Origin: CBDCLY01 sp965218715
GTDB taxonomy: Bacteria; Bacteroidota; Bacteroidia; Flavobacteriales_E; Vicingaceae
DNA length: 64,000 nucleotides
Direction of reading: 5' to 3'
NCBI GenBank assembly: GCA_965218715.1
Contig: CBDCLY010000015.1
Location: forward strand, 62,001-126,000
Positions 24,849 to 33,612 of the stretch are shown in pieces (the first letter of the stretch is position 1; every line of letters starts with the position of its first letter). The notes under the pieces are model-generated. The model was not told the origin of the DNA and did not search any database. It saw only the letters and a list, made by a program, of their open reading frames with translations. The position numbers and the translations under genes were made by a program.

Positions 24849-24856
24849 TAAATTTG
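24849..24856 (+). promoter_or_regulatory. -7 promoter box close to the haemoglobin start (TAAATTTG)
   Basis: TAAATTTG ends six bases before the chosen ATG at 24863. TTTG at about 24823-24826 is a possible -33. This placement supports the shorter start and a nearly leaderless message. Confidence 0.45.
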
Positions 24857-24862
24857 AAGTTC

Positions 24863-25243
24863 ATGGTTGAGGCAAAAAAGACGCTAAAAACAGCGGATGA
24901 CATACAAGAAATGGTTCATCAGTTTTACGGTTTAGTTCAAAATGATGACTTGATCGGTCCCATTTTTAACGAGGTGATCAAAGACAATTGGCCGGCACAT
25001 TTAGAAAAAATGGTTGGTTTTTGGAGAACCATATTGTTAAATGAAAGAATGTACAGTGGCAGTCCATTTCCCCCACACAAAAAATTAGACATTGAGGCAC
25101 GGCATTTTGAAAGATGGTTGAGCTTGTTTGAAAAAAACATTAAAGGCTTCAGTGGTGATCTAGCCGAGGACGCTTTAAAGAGGGCAAAAAACATGGCCAT
25201 TATGTTTGAATATAAAATCAATCACCTTAAAGGTTTATCGTAA
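24863..25243 (+). CDS. Group III truncated haemoglobin
   Basis: A 126-residue haem protein of the 2-on-2 globin family. It shows IQEMVHQFYGLVQNDDLIGPIFNEVI, WPAHLEKMVGFWRTILL, YSGSPFPPHKKL and the HFERWLSLFEKNIKGF segment with the proximal histidine, all typical of group III. The ATG at 24863 is used; an in-frame ATG at 24764 would add 33 residues outside the globin fold and would overlap the promoter. Roles in such proteins include oxygen, NO or peroxide chemistry; none is shown here. It is one base upstream of the tryptophan dioxygenase gene. Confidence 0.9.
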   Translation: MVEAKKTLKTADDIQEMVHQFYGLVQNDDLIGPIFNEVIKDNWPAHLEKMVGFWRTILLNERMYSGSPFPPHKKLDIEARHFERWLSLFEKNIKGFSGDLAEDALKRAKNMAIMFEYKINHLKGLS

Positions 25244-25244
25244 A

Positions 25245-26162
25245 ATGAAAGAGGACTTTAATACCAGAATAAGAAAGAAATACGAAGATTTAGGAGAAAA
25301 CCCAGACACTTATTTAGAAGGAATGGTGCATACCAAACCACTAAATTATTGGGATTACATAGAAGTTGACACCTTATTGTCTCTTCAAAAACCAAGAACT
25401 GTTTTTAAGGATGAGGAAATTTTCATTTTGTATCATCAGGTCACCGAATTGATGTTGAAACTGATGATTCATGAATTAAAACAAGTGGTTGAGACGCAGC
25501 AGATCAATGAGGGTTTTTTAGTGGAAAAATTGAAACGGCTTTGTCGCTATACAGGAATGCTGATCAATTCATTCGACATCATGAAGGATGGAATGAATTA
25601 TGAAGATTACAATACGTTCAGGCATAGTTTGGCGCCAGCTAGTGGATTTCAAAGTGCTCAATTCCGTTATTTAGAAATTTATTGCACCCCAATTATCAAT
25701 TTGGTGAATGAGGAAGGTAAAAAAAGCCTTTCTAAGAATCCAAGCACTAGCGATTTATTTGAGGTAATCTATTGGAAGGCTGCTGGAACAAATAAAGAAA
25801 CAGGTAAAAAGTCATTAACGCTAAAATCATTTGAAGACAAATACTTAAAGTCATTCATAGCATTAGCGGATGATATGAAAGGAATTACCTTGGAAGAAAA
25901 GTTTCAAAGGATTCAAAACCCAAGTGAACAATTAACTGAACAAATGAGAGAATTTGATCATTTGTACAATGTAGCTTGGCCCATGGTTCATCTAAATACT
26001 GCCAGAAGTTACTTAGATAAAAAAGGAGAGAACAAAGCCGCTACAGGTGGTTCTGCTTGGAAAAAATACTTACACCCTAAACATCAACAAAGGAAATTCT
26101 TCCCAAGACTGTGGACAGAAATAGAAATGAATGACTGGGGAAATGAAAACAATTCTAAATGA
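25245..26162 (+). CDS. Tryptophan 2,3-dioxygenase family protein
   Basis: Haem enzyme that opens the indole ring of L-tryptophan to N-formylkynurenine. About 305 residues from the ATG at 25245. Family marks: LLSLQKPR, the distal pocket region YHQVTELMLKLMIHEL, FRHSLAPASGFQSAQFRYLEI, and ATGGSAWKKYLHP near the C-terminus. A longer in-frame start at 25206 overlaps the globin gene and is not needed. It follows the globin gene by one base and overlaps ccmB by four bases, so it belongs to a haem-themed operon. No kynurenine-pathway genes are nearby, so tryptophan specificity is by family only. Confidence 0.88.
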   Translation: MKEDFNTRIRKKYEDLGENPDTYLEGMVHTKPLNYWDYIEVDTLLSLQKPRTVFKDEEIFILYHQVTELMLKLMIHELKQVVETQQINEGFLVEKLKRLCRYTGMLINSFDIMKDGMNYEDYNTFRHSLAPASGFQSAQFRYLEIYCTPIINLVNEEGKKSLSKNPSTSDLFEVIYWKAAGTNKETGKKSLTLKSFEDKYLKSFIALADDMKGITLEEKFQRIQNPSEQLTEQMREFDHLYNVAWPMVHLNTARSYLDKKGENKAATGGSAWKKYLHPKHQQRKFFPRLWTEIEMNDWGNENNSK

Positions 26163-26815
26163 GACAGGCAATTGTAAGTCTTCTCAAAAAGGAAGTTAAA
26201 ACAGAACTTCGACAAAAGGCTGCCATCAATGGAATTTTGCTTTATGTCATTAGTACTTCCTTTATTGCCTACCTGGTATTTTCTAGCATTGAGGATTTAA
26301 GCACATGGATTGCATTATATTGGATCACCTTAATCTTCGCCTCCACCAATGCTAGCATCAATGCATTTAAAGAGGAATCTGGAAGGGCTTACCTCTATTA
26401 CTACAGTCTGGTAAAGCCACAACATTTAATCATTGCTAAAAGCATCTACCAATCATTACTGCTTTGTTTCATTGGATTTCTAAACTGGATCTGCTTTTCA
26501 TTATTTTTAGGCAACCCAATTGAAAACAATGGACAATTTGCAATTATTATTCTCCTAAGCAGCCTAGGCCTTTCTGGAACCTTCACATTGATCTCAGCCA
26601 TTGCCTCAAAAACCAATAACAATGCAAGCCTATTGGCCATTTTATCCTTTCCAATTTTATTACCTGTTTTGCTAACCTCCATCAAGGCAAGTATGCTTTC
26701 CGGATTGGGTTTTGAATGGCAGGACATTCAATTGTACATGGGGCTATTGGGGCTAATTTATGTGATCTGTCTTGCCCTTTCTTATGTATTATTTCCCTAC
26801 ATTTGGAGAAGCTAA
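26159..26815 (+). CDS. ccmB: Haem exporter protein CcmB
   Basis: Membrane subunit of the CcmAB(C) transporter used in system I cytochrome c maturation. 218 residues with six hydrophobic segments and the N-terminal LLKKEVKTELRQKAAINGILLYV pattern. It overlaps the dioxygenase gene by four bases. The ATPase partner CcmA is not present beside it and must be encoded elsewhere if used. Confidence 0.9.
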   Translation: MRQAIVSLLKKEVKTELRQKAAINGILLYVISTSFIAYLVFSSIEDLSTWIALYWITLIFASTNASINAFKEESGRAYLYYYSLVKPQHLIIAKSIYQSLLLCFIGFLNWICFSLFLGNPIENNGQFAIIILLSSLGLSGTFTLISAIASKTNNNASLLAILSFPILLPVLLTSIKASMLSGLGFEWQDIQLYMGLLGLIYVICLALSYVLFPYIWRS

Positions 26816-26853
26816 TTGATGCGATTTAAAATTGAATAACTCACTCATTATCA

Positions 26854-27495
26854 ATGCGTAACTGGTGGAAAGTCCTAACAATAATCTTACTGATTTACAC
26901 AGTAGTTGCCGGCTTATTAATTGATGTACCACGACAAGTAATTCTTTACGAAAGCATTAGGAATCTATACTTCCATGTTCCAATGTGGTTCACAATGATT
27001 TCATTGTTCTTAGCCTCAGCCATTTACGGAATAAAAAATTTAAGCAGCAATTCTCTTCAAGATGATCTTAAATCTGAGGAATTCGTTCGAGTTGGAATTG
27101 TATTCGGAATACTAGGAACTATTACTGGTAGCATTTGGGCTAAGTTCACTTGGGGGGCTTGGTGGACCAATGATGTTAAGTTGAATGGCTCTGCAATTAC
27201 TATGCTCATCTATCTTGCATACATTGTCTTAAGAGGATCTCTCGATGATGAGCAAAAAAGAGCACGTTTGGCGGCTGTTTACAACATTTTTGCCTTTGTT
27301 ATGCTTATTGTTTTCATTGGGATTTTGCCGAGAATGACTGATAGTCTGCATCCTGGAAATGGCGGAAATCCTGGTTTTAACAATTATGATTTAGATGACA
27401 ATATGAAAATGGTGTTTTATCCGGCTGTTCTAGCATGGATCCTACTTGGTTTTTGGATCAGTCAACTTAAAATAAGAATGCGGCTATTAAACTAA
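26854..27495 (+). CDS. ccmC: Cytochrome c maturation protein CcmC
   Basis: Loads haem onto the chaperone CcmE. 213 residues, six membrane segments; the WWD haem-handling motif is visible as KFTWGAWWTNDVKLNGS, and conserved histidines occur in YFHVPMW and the late loop DSLHPG. It lies 38 bases after ccmB and six bases before ccmD. Confidence 0.93.
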   Translation: MRNWWKVLTIILLIYTVVAGLLIDVPRQVILYESIRNLYFHVPMWFTMISLFLASAIYGIKNLSSNSLQDDLKSEEFVRVGIVFGILGTITGSIWAKFTWGAWWTNDVKLNGSAITMLIYLAYIVLRGSLDDEQKRARLAAVYNIFAFVMLIVFIGILPRMTDSLHPGNGGNPGFNNYDLDDNMKMVFYPAVLAWILLGFWISQLKIRMRLLN

Positions 27496-27501
27496 AACGA
27501 T

Positions 27502-27711
27502 ATGAAAAAACTATTGAGTATACTTTCAGCATTGGTTTTACCTTCCTTGCTTTTTTCGCAAGAGATAGAAATGGCTGACCAAATGCGTTCAAATGGAAAA
27601 ATTTACGTTGTGGTTACAGTAATGGCTGCCATCATGATAGGACTTCTGATTTATTTAGTCATTATTGATAAAAAATTAAGTCGATTAGAGAATAAGCAAA
27701 AAAATAAATAG
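27502..27711 (+). CDS. ccmD: CcmD family protein
   Basis: A 69-residue small membrane protein with a signal-like N-terminus (MKKLLSILSALVLPSLLFSQ), a second hydrophobic helix (VVVTVMAAIMIGLLIYLVII) and a basic tail (KKLSRLENKQKNK). Position between ccmC and ccmE and this architecture identify it as the CcmD family that releases holo-CcmE from the transporter. Its stop overlaps the ccmE start by one base. Confidence 0.82.
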   Translation: MKKLLSILSALVLPSLLFSQEIEMADQMRSNGKIYVVVTVMAAIMIGLLIYLVIIDKKLSRLENKQKNK

Positions 27712-28121
27712 TGAAAAAAACACACATCATCGCCATATTGGTAATTGCAGTTGCAATTGGGGCCATTTTAAGCATGGTTGCAGATGCTGCTACCTATGCC
27801 GATTTTAAAACGGCTAAAGAGATGCCTGGGAAAGAAATCCAAGTTGTTGGCCAATTGAATAAGGAAAAGGAGATTTTTTATCAACCTGAAAAAAATGCCA
27901 ACCAATTCTCATTTTTTATGGTGGATAATGCCGGATTGGAAATGAAAGTGGTTTTTAACGGAGCTAAACCACAAGATTTTGAACGATCTGAACAAGTTGT
28001 TATTACAGGATCAATGATGGAGAGTCATTTTCAGGCAGAAAAAATACTAATGAAATGCCCATCAAAATACAATGATGGAAATAGCGAAGGTTTAACAGAA
28101 ATTTCAGCAGAAAGTACATGA
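27711..28121 (+). CDS. ccmE: Cytochrome c maturation haem chaperone CcmE, CxxxY type
   Basis: Carries haem to the ligation module. 136 residues starting at GTG (27711), an N-terminal membrane anchor, then an OB-fold domain (MPGKEIQVVGQLNK, MKVVFNGAKPQDF, QVVITGSM). The usual covalent haem-binding site HxxxY is replaced by C116-P-S-K-Y120, matching the CxxxY class. The region after it is short. It overlaps ccmF by four bases. Confidence 0.92.
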   Translation: MKKTHIIAILVIAVAIGAILSMVADAATYADFKTAKEMPGKEIQVVGQLNKEKEIFYQPEKNANQFSFFMVDNAGLEMKVVFNGAKPQDFERSEQVVITGSMMESHFQAEKILMKCPSKYNDGNSEGLTEISAEST

Positions 28122-30532
28122 TCGAATACATAGGTGAAAACCGAATTGCCGGACAAATTGGTGAACTGCTCATTATCATTGCTTTCATTAGCAGTATCCT
28201 CTCTTGTTTCTTTTATTGGAAAGGCTCCAATCAAATTGTAGAAGATTCATGGCGAAAAATTGCCAGGAAACTATTTCAACTTCAATCGATTGCCATTCTA
28301 ACATTCATTGGAATATTATTCTTTCTAATTTATTCTCATGATTTCGAGTACTACTATGTCTGGAGACATTCTTCTTCAGACTTGCCCATGCAGTACATCC
28401 TTTCTTGTTTTTGGGAAGGACAAGAAGGCAGCACCATGCTTTGGCTGTTTTGGAATGTAATCATTGGAAATGTATTGGTTTACACTTCAAAACATTGGGA
28501 AACCACTGTCATGAGTATTTTCACTTCTGTCCAGGTGTTTTTATTGGCCATGCTTCTCGGCATCTTTCTTTTTGATCTTCAAATAGGAAGCAATCCTTTT
28601 GTTCTTTTAAGAAATCATCCAGACATGCTGAACCTTCCTTTCACCAGCAATCCAAATTACCTGGAATTTGTAGAAGGGAATAGTTTAAATCCTTTGCTTC
28701 AAAACTATTGGATGACCATCCATCCTCCAACTGTTTTCCTTGGGTTTTCTTTAAGCTTAATCCCTTTTTGCTATGCTCTAGGCGGTTTATGGAAAAAGAA
28801 ATTTACCGAATGGATTAGTCCGGCTTTACCTTGGACATTCCTTGCAGTTGCCATTTTAGGACTAGGCTTATTAATGGGTGGTGCTTGGGCATACGAGGCA
28901 TTGAGTTTCGGTGGATTCTGGGCCTGGGATCCAGTAGAAAATTCTTCTCTAGTTCCTTGGTTAGTGTTGGTTGCTGCAGGCCACTTATTGTTGATCAATA
29001 AAAACAAGGCAAAGTCATTGTTTACCGCCTTTGCCCTCAATTTGTTTGCCTTTTTAATGGTGGTCTATTCTACTTATTTAACTAAAAGTGGCATTCTAGG
29101 AGAAACCTCTGTGCATTCATTTGCTGATGGACTTCCAGGTCAATTGATAATTTTCTTGCTCTTCTACCTTTTCGTTTCCTTATTCTTTTTAATGAAGAAC
29201 GGATGGCAATTTTTGAAAAAATCGGAAGAAGATGCCTTGTGGTCAAGAGAGTTTTGGATGTTTTTGGGAGCATTGGTCTTGTTAATTTCTGCATTTCAGA
29301 TCACTTTATCTACTTCTATACCAGTATTTAATGCGCTTTTTGGAAGTCAGTTGGCTCCACCTGCAGATCCAATTGAACATTATAATTCTTGGCAATTGCC
29401 TTTGGCTGTGCTCATTAGTTTCATGGTGGGATTAAGCCAATTCTTAAAATATAAACAAACCAAATTCCAGTATTTATTAAAACAGTTAAGCCCATCCCTG
29501 ATAGTGTCTTTATTTGGAACTTTTGCAATTGCATTTCACCTAGAAATAAGACATCTATACATTAACTTACTGGTGTTCACCTCTCTTTTTGCCTTTCTTG
29601 CCAATTTGGATTATCTCCTGAGACTTCTGAAAGGAAACATTAAGAAAGGAGGATCAGCACTTGCTCACATTGGTTTTGCATTGGTGATATTAGGAAGTGT
29701 TTTATCAGCAGGGAACAAAGAAATCATTTCAAAGAATAGAACTTCTGTTAATATAAAATTTGAAGAATACGAAAATGCCAATAATGAAAACGCCATGCTC
29801 CTTAAAGGAGACACGGTGTTGATGAGCCCATATTATGTAACCCTTGTTGGAAGAAGAGTTGAGGATAAATTTGTCTATTATGATATGGATTATCTTAAAG
29901 TAAATGAAAATGGTAAATACGTAAAACAATTCTCATTGGCTCCATACATTCAGTTGAATCAAAGCATGGGCAATGTTCCTGAGCCCCCAACCAAGCATTT
30001 TTGGGACAAAGATATTTTTACACACATCACCTATGCCGACTTGGATCAGTTGGATGAAGAGAGTCAAAATAACTATGCTGATGCTGATACCATTGAAGTA
30101 AAAATTGGAGACTCCATATTTGTAAGCAATGCATTAATTGAAGTAGACAGCATCATTAGGGAATTGGATAGAAATGAACTTCAATTACAAGAAAAAGACA
30201 TTGCAATAGGAATCGCCCTAAACGTTTCAAATTTGGAAGGAGAAAGTCATCAAGCAAAGCCAGTAATGGTGATAAGAGGAAATCAAATATTCTCCATTGC
30301 TGATGAGATTGAGCCATTGGGAATATTGTTTAACTTTAGTGGGGTTAATCCAGATAATGAAAAGTTTGTCATTCAAGTAGCAGAAAAAAATGCAAACAAA
30401 GGCGACTTTGTCATTATGCAAGCCTTGGTATTTCCATACATCAATGTATTGTGGATAGGAAGTATTGTTATGACTTTAGGAACAATTATTTCCATCTCAA
30501 ATCGAATTAGACAAAGAAAATTGAAGAAATGA
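28118..30532 (+). CDS. ccmF: Haem lyase CcmF/NrfE family
   Basis: Large membrane protein (804 residues) that attaches haem to apocytochrome c. Some fifteen hydrophobic segments; SCFWEGQEGSTMLWLFW, WMTIHPPTVFLGF and the WWD-type motif GGFWAWDPVENSSLVPW are visible. A periplasmic domain of about 220 residues near the C-terminus precedes the last membrane helix. No ccmH or ccmG gene follows. It overlaps the next gene by four bases. Confidence 0.95.
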   Translation: MIEYIGENRIAGQIGELLIIIAFISSILSCFFYWKGSNQIVEDSWRKIARKLFQLQSIAILTFIGILFFLIYSHDFEYYYVWRHSSSDLPMQYILSCFWEGQEGSTMLWLFWNVIIGNVLVYTSKHWETTVMSIFTSVQVFLLAMLLGIFLFDLQIGSNPFVLLRNHPDMLNLPFTSNPNYLEFVEGNSLNPLLQNYWMTIHPPTVFLGFSLSLIPFCYALGGLWKKKFTEWISPALPWTFLAVAILGLGLLMGGAWAYEALSFGGFWAWDPVENSSLVPWLVLVAAGHLLLINKNKAKSLFTAFALNLFAFLMVVYSTYLTKSGILGETSVHSFADGLPGQLIIFLLFYLFVSLFFLMKNGWQFLKKSEEDALWSREFWMFLGALVLLISAFQITLSTSIPVFNALFGSQLAPPADPIEHYNSWQLPLAVLISFMVGLSQFLKYKQTKFQYLLKQLSPSLIVSLFGTFAIAFHLEIRHLYINLLVFTSLFAFLANLDYLLRLLKGNIKKGGSALAHIGFALVILGSVLSAGNKEIISKNRTSVNIKFEEYENANNENAMLLKGDTVLMSPYYVTLVGRRVEDKFVYYDMDYLKVNENGKYVKQFSLAPYIQLNQSMGNVPEPPTKHFWDKDIFTHITYADLDQLDEESQNNYADADTIEVKIGDSIFVSNALIEVDSIIRELDRNELQLQEKDIAIGIALNVSNLEGESHQAKPVMVIRGNQIFSIADEIEPLGILFNFSGVNPDNEKFVIQVAEKNANKGDFVIMQALVFPYINVLWIGSIVMTLGTIISISNRIRQRKLKK

Positions 30533-31326
30533 ATGCAAAACACCACATTAAGAAAATAAGCATCATTGGGGCTGGAAATGTTGGCCATAATTTTGGTTTA
30601 GCGTTTCGTCAGGCCGGATACTTAATTCATGAAATCTATAGTAGAACCCAAAAAAGTGCGCTGCTTTTAAGTCAGACTTTAAATTGCGACTACAACACTG
30701 ATCTTAGCAAACTAAAGAAAGACACCGATCTAATTATCCTTGCAGTTAACGATGATGCTTTAGCCGATGTAATCAAAGCATTGCCAATAAAAGACAAACA
30801 CATCGTACATACTTCTGGCTCTACTCCTATTGATGTATTTGAAGGGCAAGGATACTCATCCTATGGAATATTTTATCCAGTTCAATCTTTTTCAAAAAAC
30901 GAAACAGAAAGTCTGAGCCCTATTCCAGTTTGTGTAGAAGGGAATGATGCCAAATCCAATGATTTATTTTTAAGCCTTGCTCGATCAGTATCCACAAGAG
31001 TATATTCTATGGATTCTGAAAAAAGAAAAGCGCTGCATGTAGCAGCTGTATTTGCGAATAATTTCACCAACCACATGTTTCACATTGCGGATGATCTTTT
31101 GCAACAACACCACATCTCTTTCGAAATTATTCGACCATTGTTAGAAAAGACGGCAGATAAGATTCGAAGAGAAAAACCAATGGCTGCTCAAACTGGCCCT
31201 GCAGTAAGAAATGACAGGAAAGTAATCGACAAGCACATTGAATACTTATCGGCACAAAAAGATTATCAAGACATTTACAAAGCAATCACAGAAAACATTG
31301 TAAAAACCCAAAGCACTAAATCATGA
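30529..31326 (+). CDS. Rossmann-fold and DUF2520 protein (oxidoreductase-like)
   Basis: 265 residues. The N-terminal NAD(P)-binding fold shows SIIGAGNVGHNFGLAFRQAG and LIILAVNDDAL; the C-terminal part is the DUF2520 helical domain (HVAAVFANNFTNHMFHIADDLL, TGPAVRNDRKVIDKHIEYL). The arrangement resembles pyrroline-5-carboxylate reductase or 6-phosphogluconate dehydrogenase-like enzymes, but the substrate is not known. It overlaps both neighbours by four bases, linking the ccm genes to the phosphatase. Confidence 0.87.
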   Translation: MNAKHHIKKISIIGAGNVGHNFGLAFRQAGYLIHEIYSRTQKSALLLSQTLNCDYNTDLSKLKKDTDLIILAVNDDALADVIKALPIKDKHIVHTSGSTPIDVFEGQGYSSYGIFYPVQSFSKNETESLSPIPVCVEGNDAKSNDLFLSLARSVSTRVYSMDSEKRKALHVAAVFANNFTNHMFHIADDLLQQHHISFEIIRPLLEKTADKIRREKPMAAQTGPAVRNDRKVIDKHIEYLSAQKDYQDIYKAITENIVKTQSTKS

Positions 31327-31841
31327 ACCTAAAGGCAAAGTTTCAAGAAATTAAAGCATTCATCCTAGATGTTGATGGTGTCTTAACAGATGGAATGGTG
31401 CTTACCTTGCCAGATGGGGATCAGGTAAGGAACATGAACATTAAAGACGGTTATGCTTTGCAACATGCCATCAAACAAGGATACCCAATTGTGATTATCA
31501 GTGGCGGGACTTCAGAAAGTGTTAGGAAAAGACTAAATGGACTTGGAATAAAAGATGTTCATCTAGCTTGCAAAAATAAATTGGATGTATTTAAGAAAGT
31601 CATGATCGACCATGATCTTGAAGCTGAAGAGATTGCCTACATGGGAGATGATATTCCCGATTATAAGGTGATGAAACTAGTAGGCTTGGCTTGCTGTCCG
31701 AAAAATGCGGCCAAGGAAATCATTGGCATATCCGATTATGTTTCTCCCTACAAAGGCGGAGAAGGATGTGTAAGAGATGTCTTGGAGCAAATCCTTAGCC
31801 TTCATGGAAATTGGTTTGGCGAGGACAGTCATGAGTGGTAA
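31323..31841 (+). CDS. KdsC-like HAD phosphatase
   Basis: 172 residues of the C0-type HAD superfamily, without a cap domain. The N-terminal nucleophile motif is FILDVDGVLTDG, followed by PIVIISGGTSE and the acidic motif YMGDDIPDYKVM. This matches 3-deoxy-D-manno-octulosonate 8-phosphate phosphatase and close relatives in Bacteroidota. No kdsA, kdsB or kdsD is adjacent, so the substrate is a family-based guess. It overlaps the DUF2520 gene by four bases. Confidence 0.85.
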   Translation: MNLKAKFQEIKAFILDVDGVLTDGMVLTLPDGDQVRNMNIKDGYALQHAIKQGYPIVIISGGTSESVRKRLNGLGIKDVHLACKNKLDVFKKVMIDHDLEAEEIAYMGDDIPDYKVMKLVGLACCPKNAAKEIIGISDYVSPYKGGEGCVRDVLEQILSLHGNWFGEDSHEW

Positions 31842-31848
31842 ACCCTAA

Positions 31849-32418
31849 ATGGAAAAGGCAGAAGATCTTGTTTTCGAAAATATTGATTATAGCTCTAGAG
31901 GGTTTGATGTTCAAGATTTTATAGCATGTAGCTTCAACAATTGCAATTTTGAAGGGCTTAGTTTAAGCGATTTCAATTTTGTGGATTGTGTTTTTGATAA
32001 TTGCAATCTTGCCAATGCAAAATTAGGCGGAACAAAATTTAAGACGATTCAATTTAATCAATGCAAACTGATTGGGATTGATTTTTCGAACTGCTCCCCT
32101 TTCCTATTTAACATTGATTTCAATACTTGTAAGTTGAATTTTTCAAAATTCATAGGAATGGAATTGGCCAACACGCAATTTATCAACTGTGAGATTCAAG
32201 ATGGCTTTTTTGAAGAAAGTAATTTAGAGAAAACCAATTTTACTGAAAGCATTTTAAGCAACACACAATTTTACAATAACAACCTATGTGGCGCTGATTT
32301 TAGCAAGGCCTATTCTTGGCAAATCGACCCCAATCAAAATCAAATGAAAGGCGCTAAATTTTCAAAAGATCAACTCAGTGGATTATTGAGTAATTTGCTG
32401 ATTGAAATAATTGATTAA
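31849..32418 (+). CDS. Pentapeptide-repeat protein
   Basis: 189 residues with A(D/N)Lxx-like repeats throughout, for example NFEGLSLSDFNFVDCVFDNC, LANAKLGGTKF, NLEKTNFTES and ADFSKA. Such repeats form a right-handed square beta-helix. Central phenylalanines and cysteines are frequent. Some relatives protect DNA gyrase (Qnr, McbG); nothing here shows this activity. It follows the phosphatase by seven bases and may be the end of the long ccm transcript. Confidence 0.85.
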   Translation: MEKAEDLVFENIDYSSRGFDVQDFIACSFNNCNFEGLSLSDFNFVDCVFDNCNLANAKLGGTKFKTIQFNQCKLIGIDFSNCSPFLFNIDFNTCKLNFSKFIGMELANTQFINCEIQDGFFEESNLEKTNFTESILSNTQFYNNNLCGADFSKAYSWQIDPNQNQMKGAKFSKDQLSGLLSNLLIEIID

Positions 32419-32419
32419 A

Positions 32420-32599
32420 ATGAAAACCACCTTATTAATAATTGGGATCCTTGGGGTTTTGGCAAGTCTATTTTCTGCAATCTTAAACAATGATATAAGC
32501 AACAACATTATTGGATTCATTTGTGGTCTAAGCTTAATCTGGGCCTCCTACGATTTAAGAAAAAAAGAGAATAAAGAAGCTAATTCTTTGAATAAATAG
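32420..32599 (+). CDS. Small two-helix membrane protein
   Basis: 59 residues: two hydrophobic segments (TLLIIGILGVLASLFSAIL and NIIGFICGLSLIWASY) joined by a short polar turn, then a lysine-rich tail (RKKENKEANSLNK). The ATG at 32420 lies one base after the preceding stop. No known family is recognised. The spacing supports expression with the pentapeptide gene. Confidence 0.6.
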   Translation: MKTTLLIIGILGVLASLFSAILNNDISNNIIGFICGLSLIWASYDLRKKENKEANSLNK

Positions 32600-32625
32600 C
32601 CTAATCAACTTATTACTTATTAAAC

Positions 32626-33612
32626 ATGTACACTAAGAAACGATATGCATTTTGGATGACCTTAAATTGGTCGAAAGGGCCATTGATTTATGGAAGTTTA
32701 TACACCGCTTTAATATGTGGAATTAGTTATGTTCTCCAATTAAACATTGCTTTGCCTTGGCAACCAATTGGAGTCATTGGTACTGCTGTGGCATTTTACC
32801 TTGGTTTTAAAAATAACAGTTCTTACGATAGAACTTGGGAGGCTAGAAAAATCTGGGGAGGAATAGTGAATAGCAGCCGTTCCTTCGGTGCTGCAGTCAT
32901 CTCTTTCGTACAAGGACCAAATGCAGAAGAAATACAAAAAGAATTGATTTACAGGCATTTAGCCTGGTTAACTTCTTTGCGTCATCAATTGAGATTAAGC
33001 CAAGAATGGGAACATACAGAAGACCGTGTAAAAGGACTTTACAGTCCTGTTATTTGTGAAGATTACCACAATAAATTGGATGCTGAACTTGCTGTGCTTA
33101 TTAGCGAAGAAGAAATCAATGAGTTGGAGGAGAAAGCAAATACTGCAACGCAAATTCTCGCTTTACAATCTAAACGTCTTCAAGCATTAAAAGACAAAGG
33201 ATATTTTGAAGACTTTAGGCACATGGAATTCCACGCTTTGCTAAGAAGCTTTTATGATGAGCAAGGTAAATCTGAGCGAATTAAAAACTTCCCATTTCCA
33301 AGGCAATATGCCTCCACTGCAGTTTGGATGACCATGGTTTTTTCTGCCCTTCTCCCCTTTGCCATGCTTGACATTATCAGTCAGGAAAACCTTGTCCTTT
33401 TTTGCATTTCCCCGCTTATTTCTGGGCTGTTGATTTGGATTTTCTTTTTGATGGAGAAAATAGGGGATTATTCTGAAAACCCTTTTGAAGGAACTTATAA
33501 TGATGTTCCTATATCTGCCATTTCAAGAGGAATAGAGATTGACCTTAGAGAAATGCTTAATGAGACCGATGTTCCTAGTCCCTTTAAATCTAGAGATGGG
33601 TTCCTACTTTAA
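32626..33612 (+). CDS. Bestrophin family anion-channel-like protein
   Basis: 328 residues, four or so membrane segments. The N-terminal SYVLQLNIALPWQPIGVIGTAVAFYLGFKNNSSYDRTWEARKIWGGIVNSSRSF pattern, read in parts, is the typical YneE/bestrophin start, and FAMLDIISQENL and NPFEGTYNDVPISAISRGIEIDLREML mark the C-terminal part. Bacterial members form pentameric cation or anion channels; selectivity cannot be read. It converges on the HAD phosphatase gene, overlapping by nine bases. Confidence 0.87.
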   Translation: MYTKKRYAFWMTLNWSKGPLIYGSLYTALICGISYVLQLNIALPWQPIGVIGTAVAFYLGFKNNSSYDRTWEARKIWGGIVNSSRSFGAAVISFVQGPNAEEIQKELIYRHLAWLTSLRHQLRLSQEWEHTEDRVKGLYSPVICEDYHNKLDAELAVLISEEEINELEEKANTATQILALQSKRLQALKDKGYFEDFRHMEFHALLRSFYDEQGKSERIKNFPFPRQYASTAVWMTMVFSALLPFAMLDIISQENLVLFCISPLISGLLIWIFFLMEKIGDYSENPFEGTYNDVPISAISRGIEIDLREMLNETDVPSPFKSRDGFLL

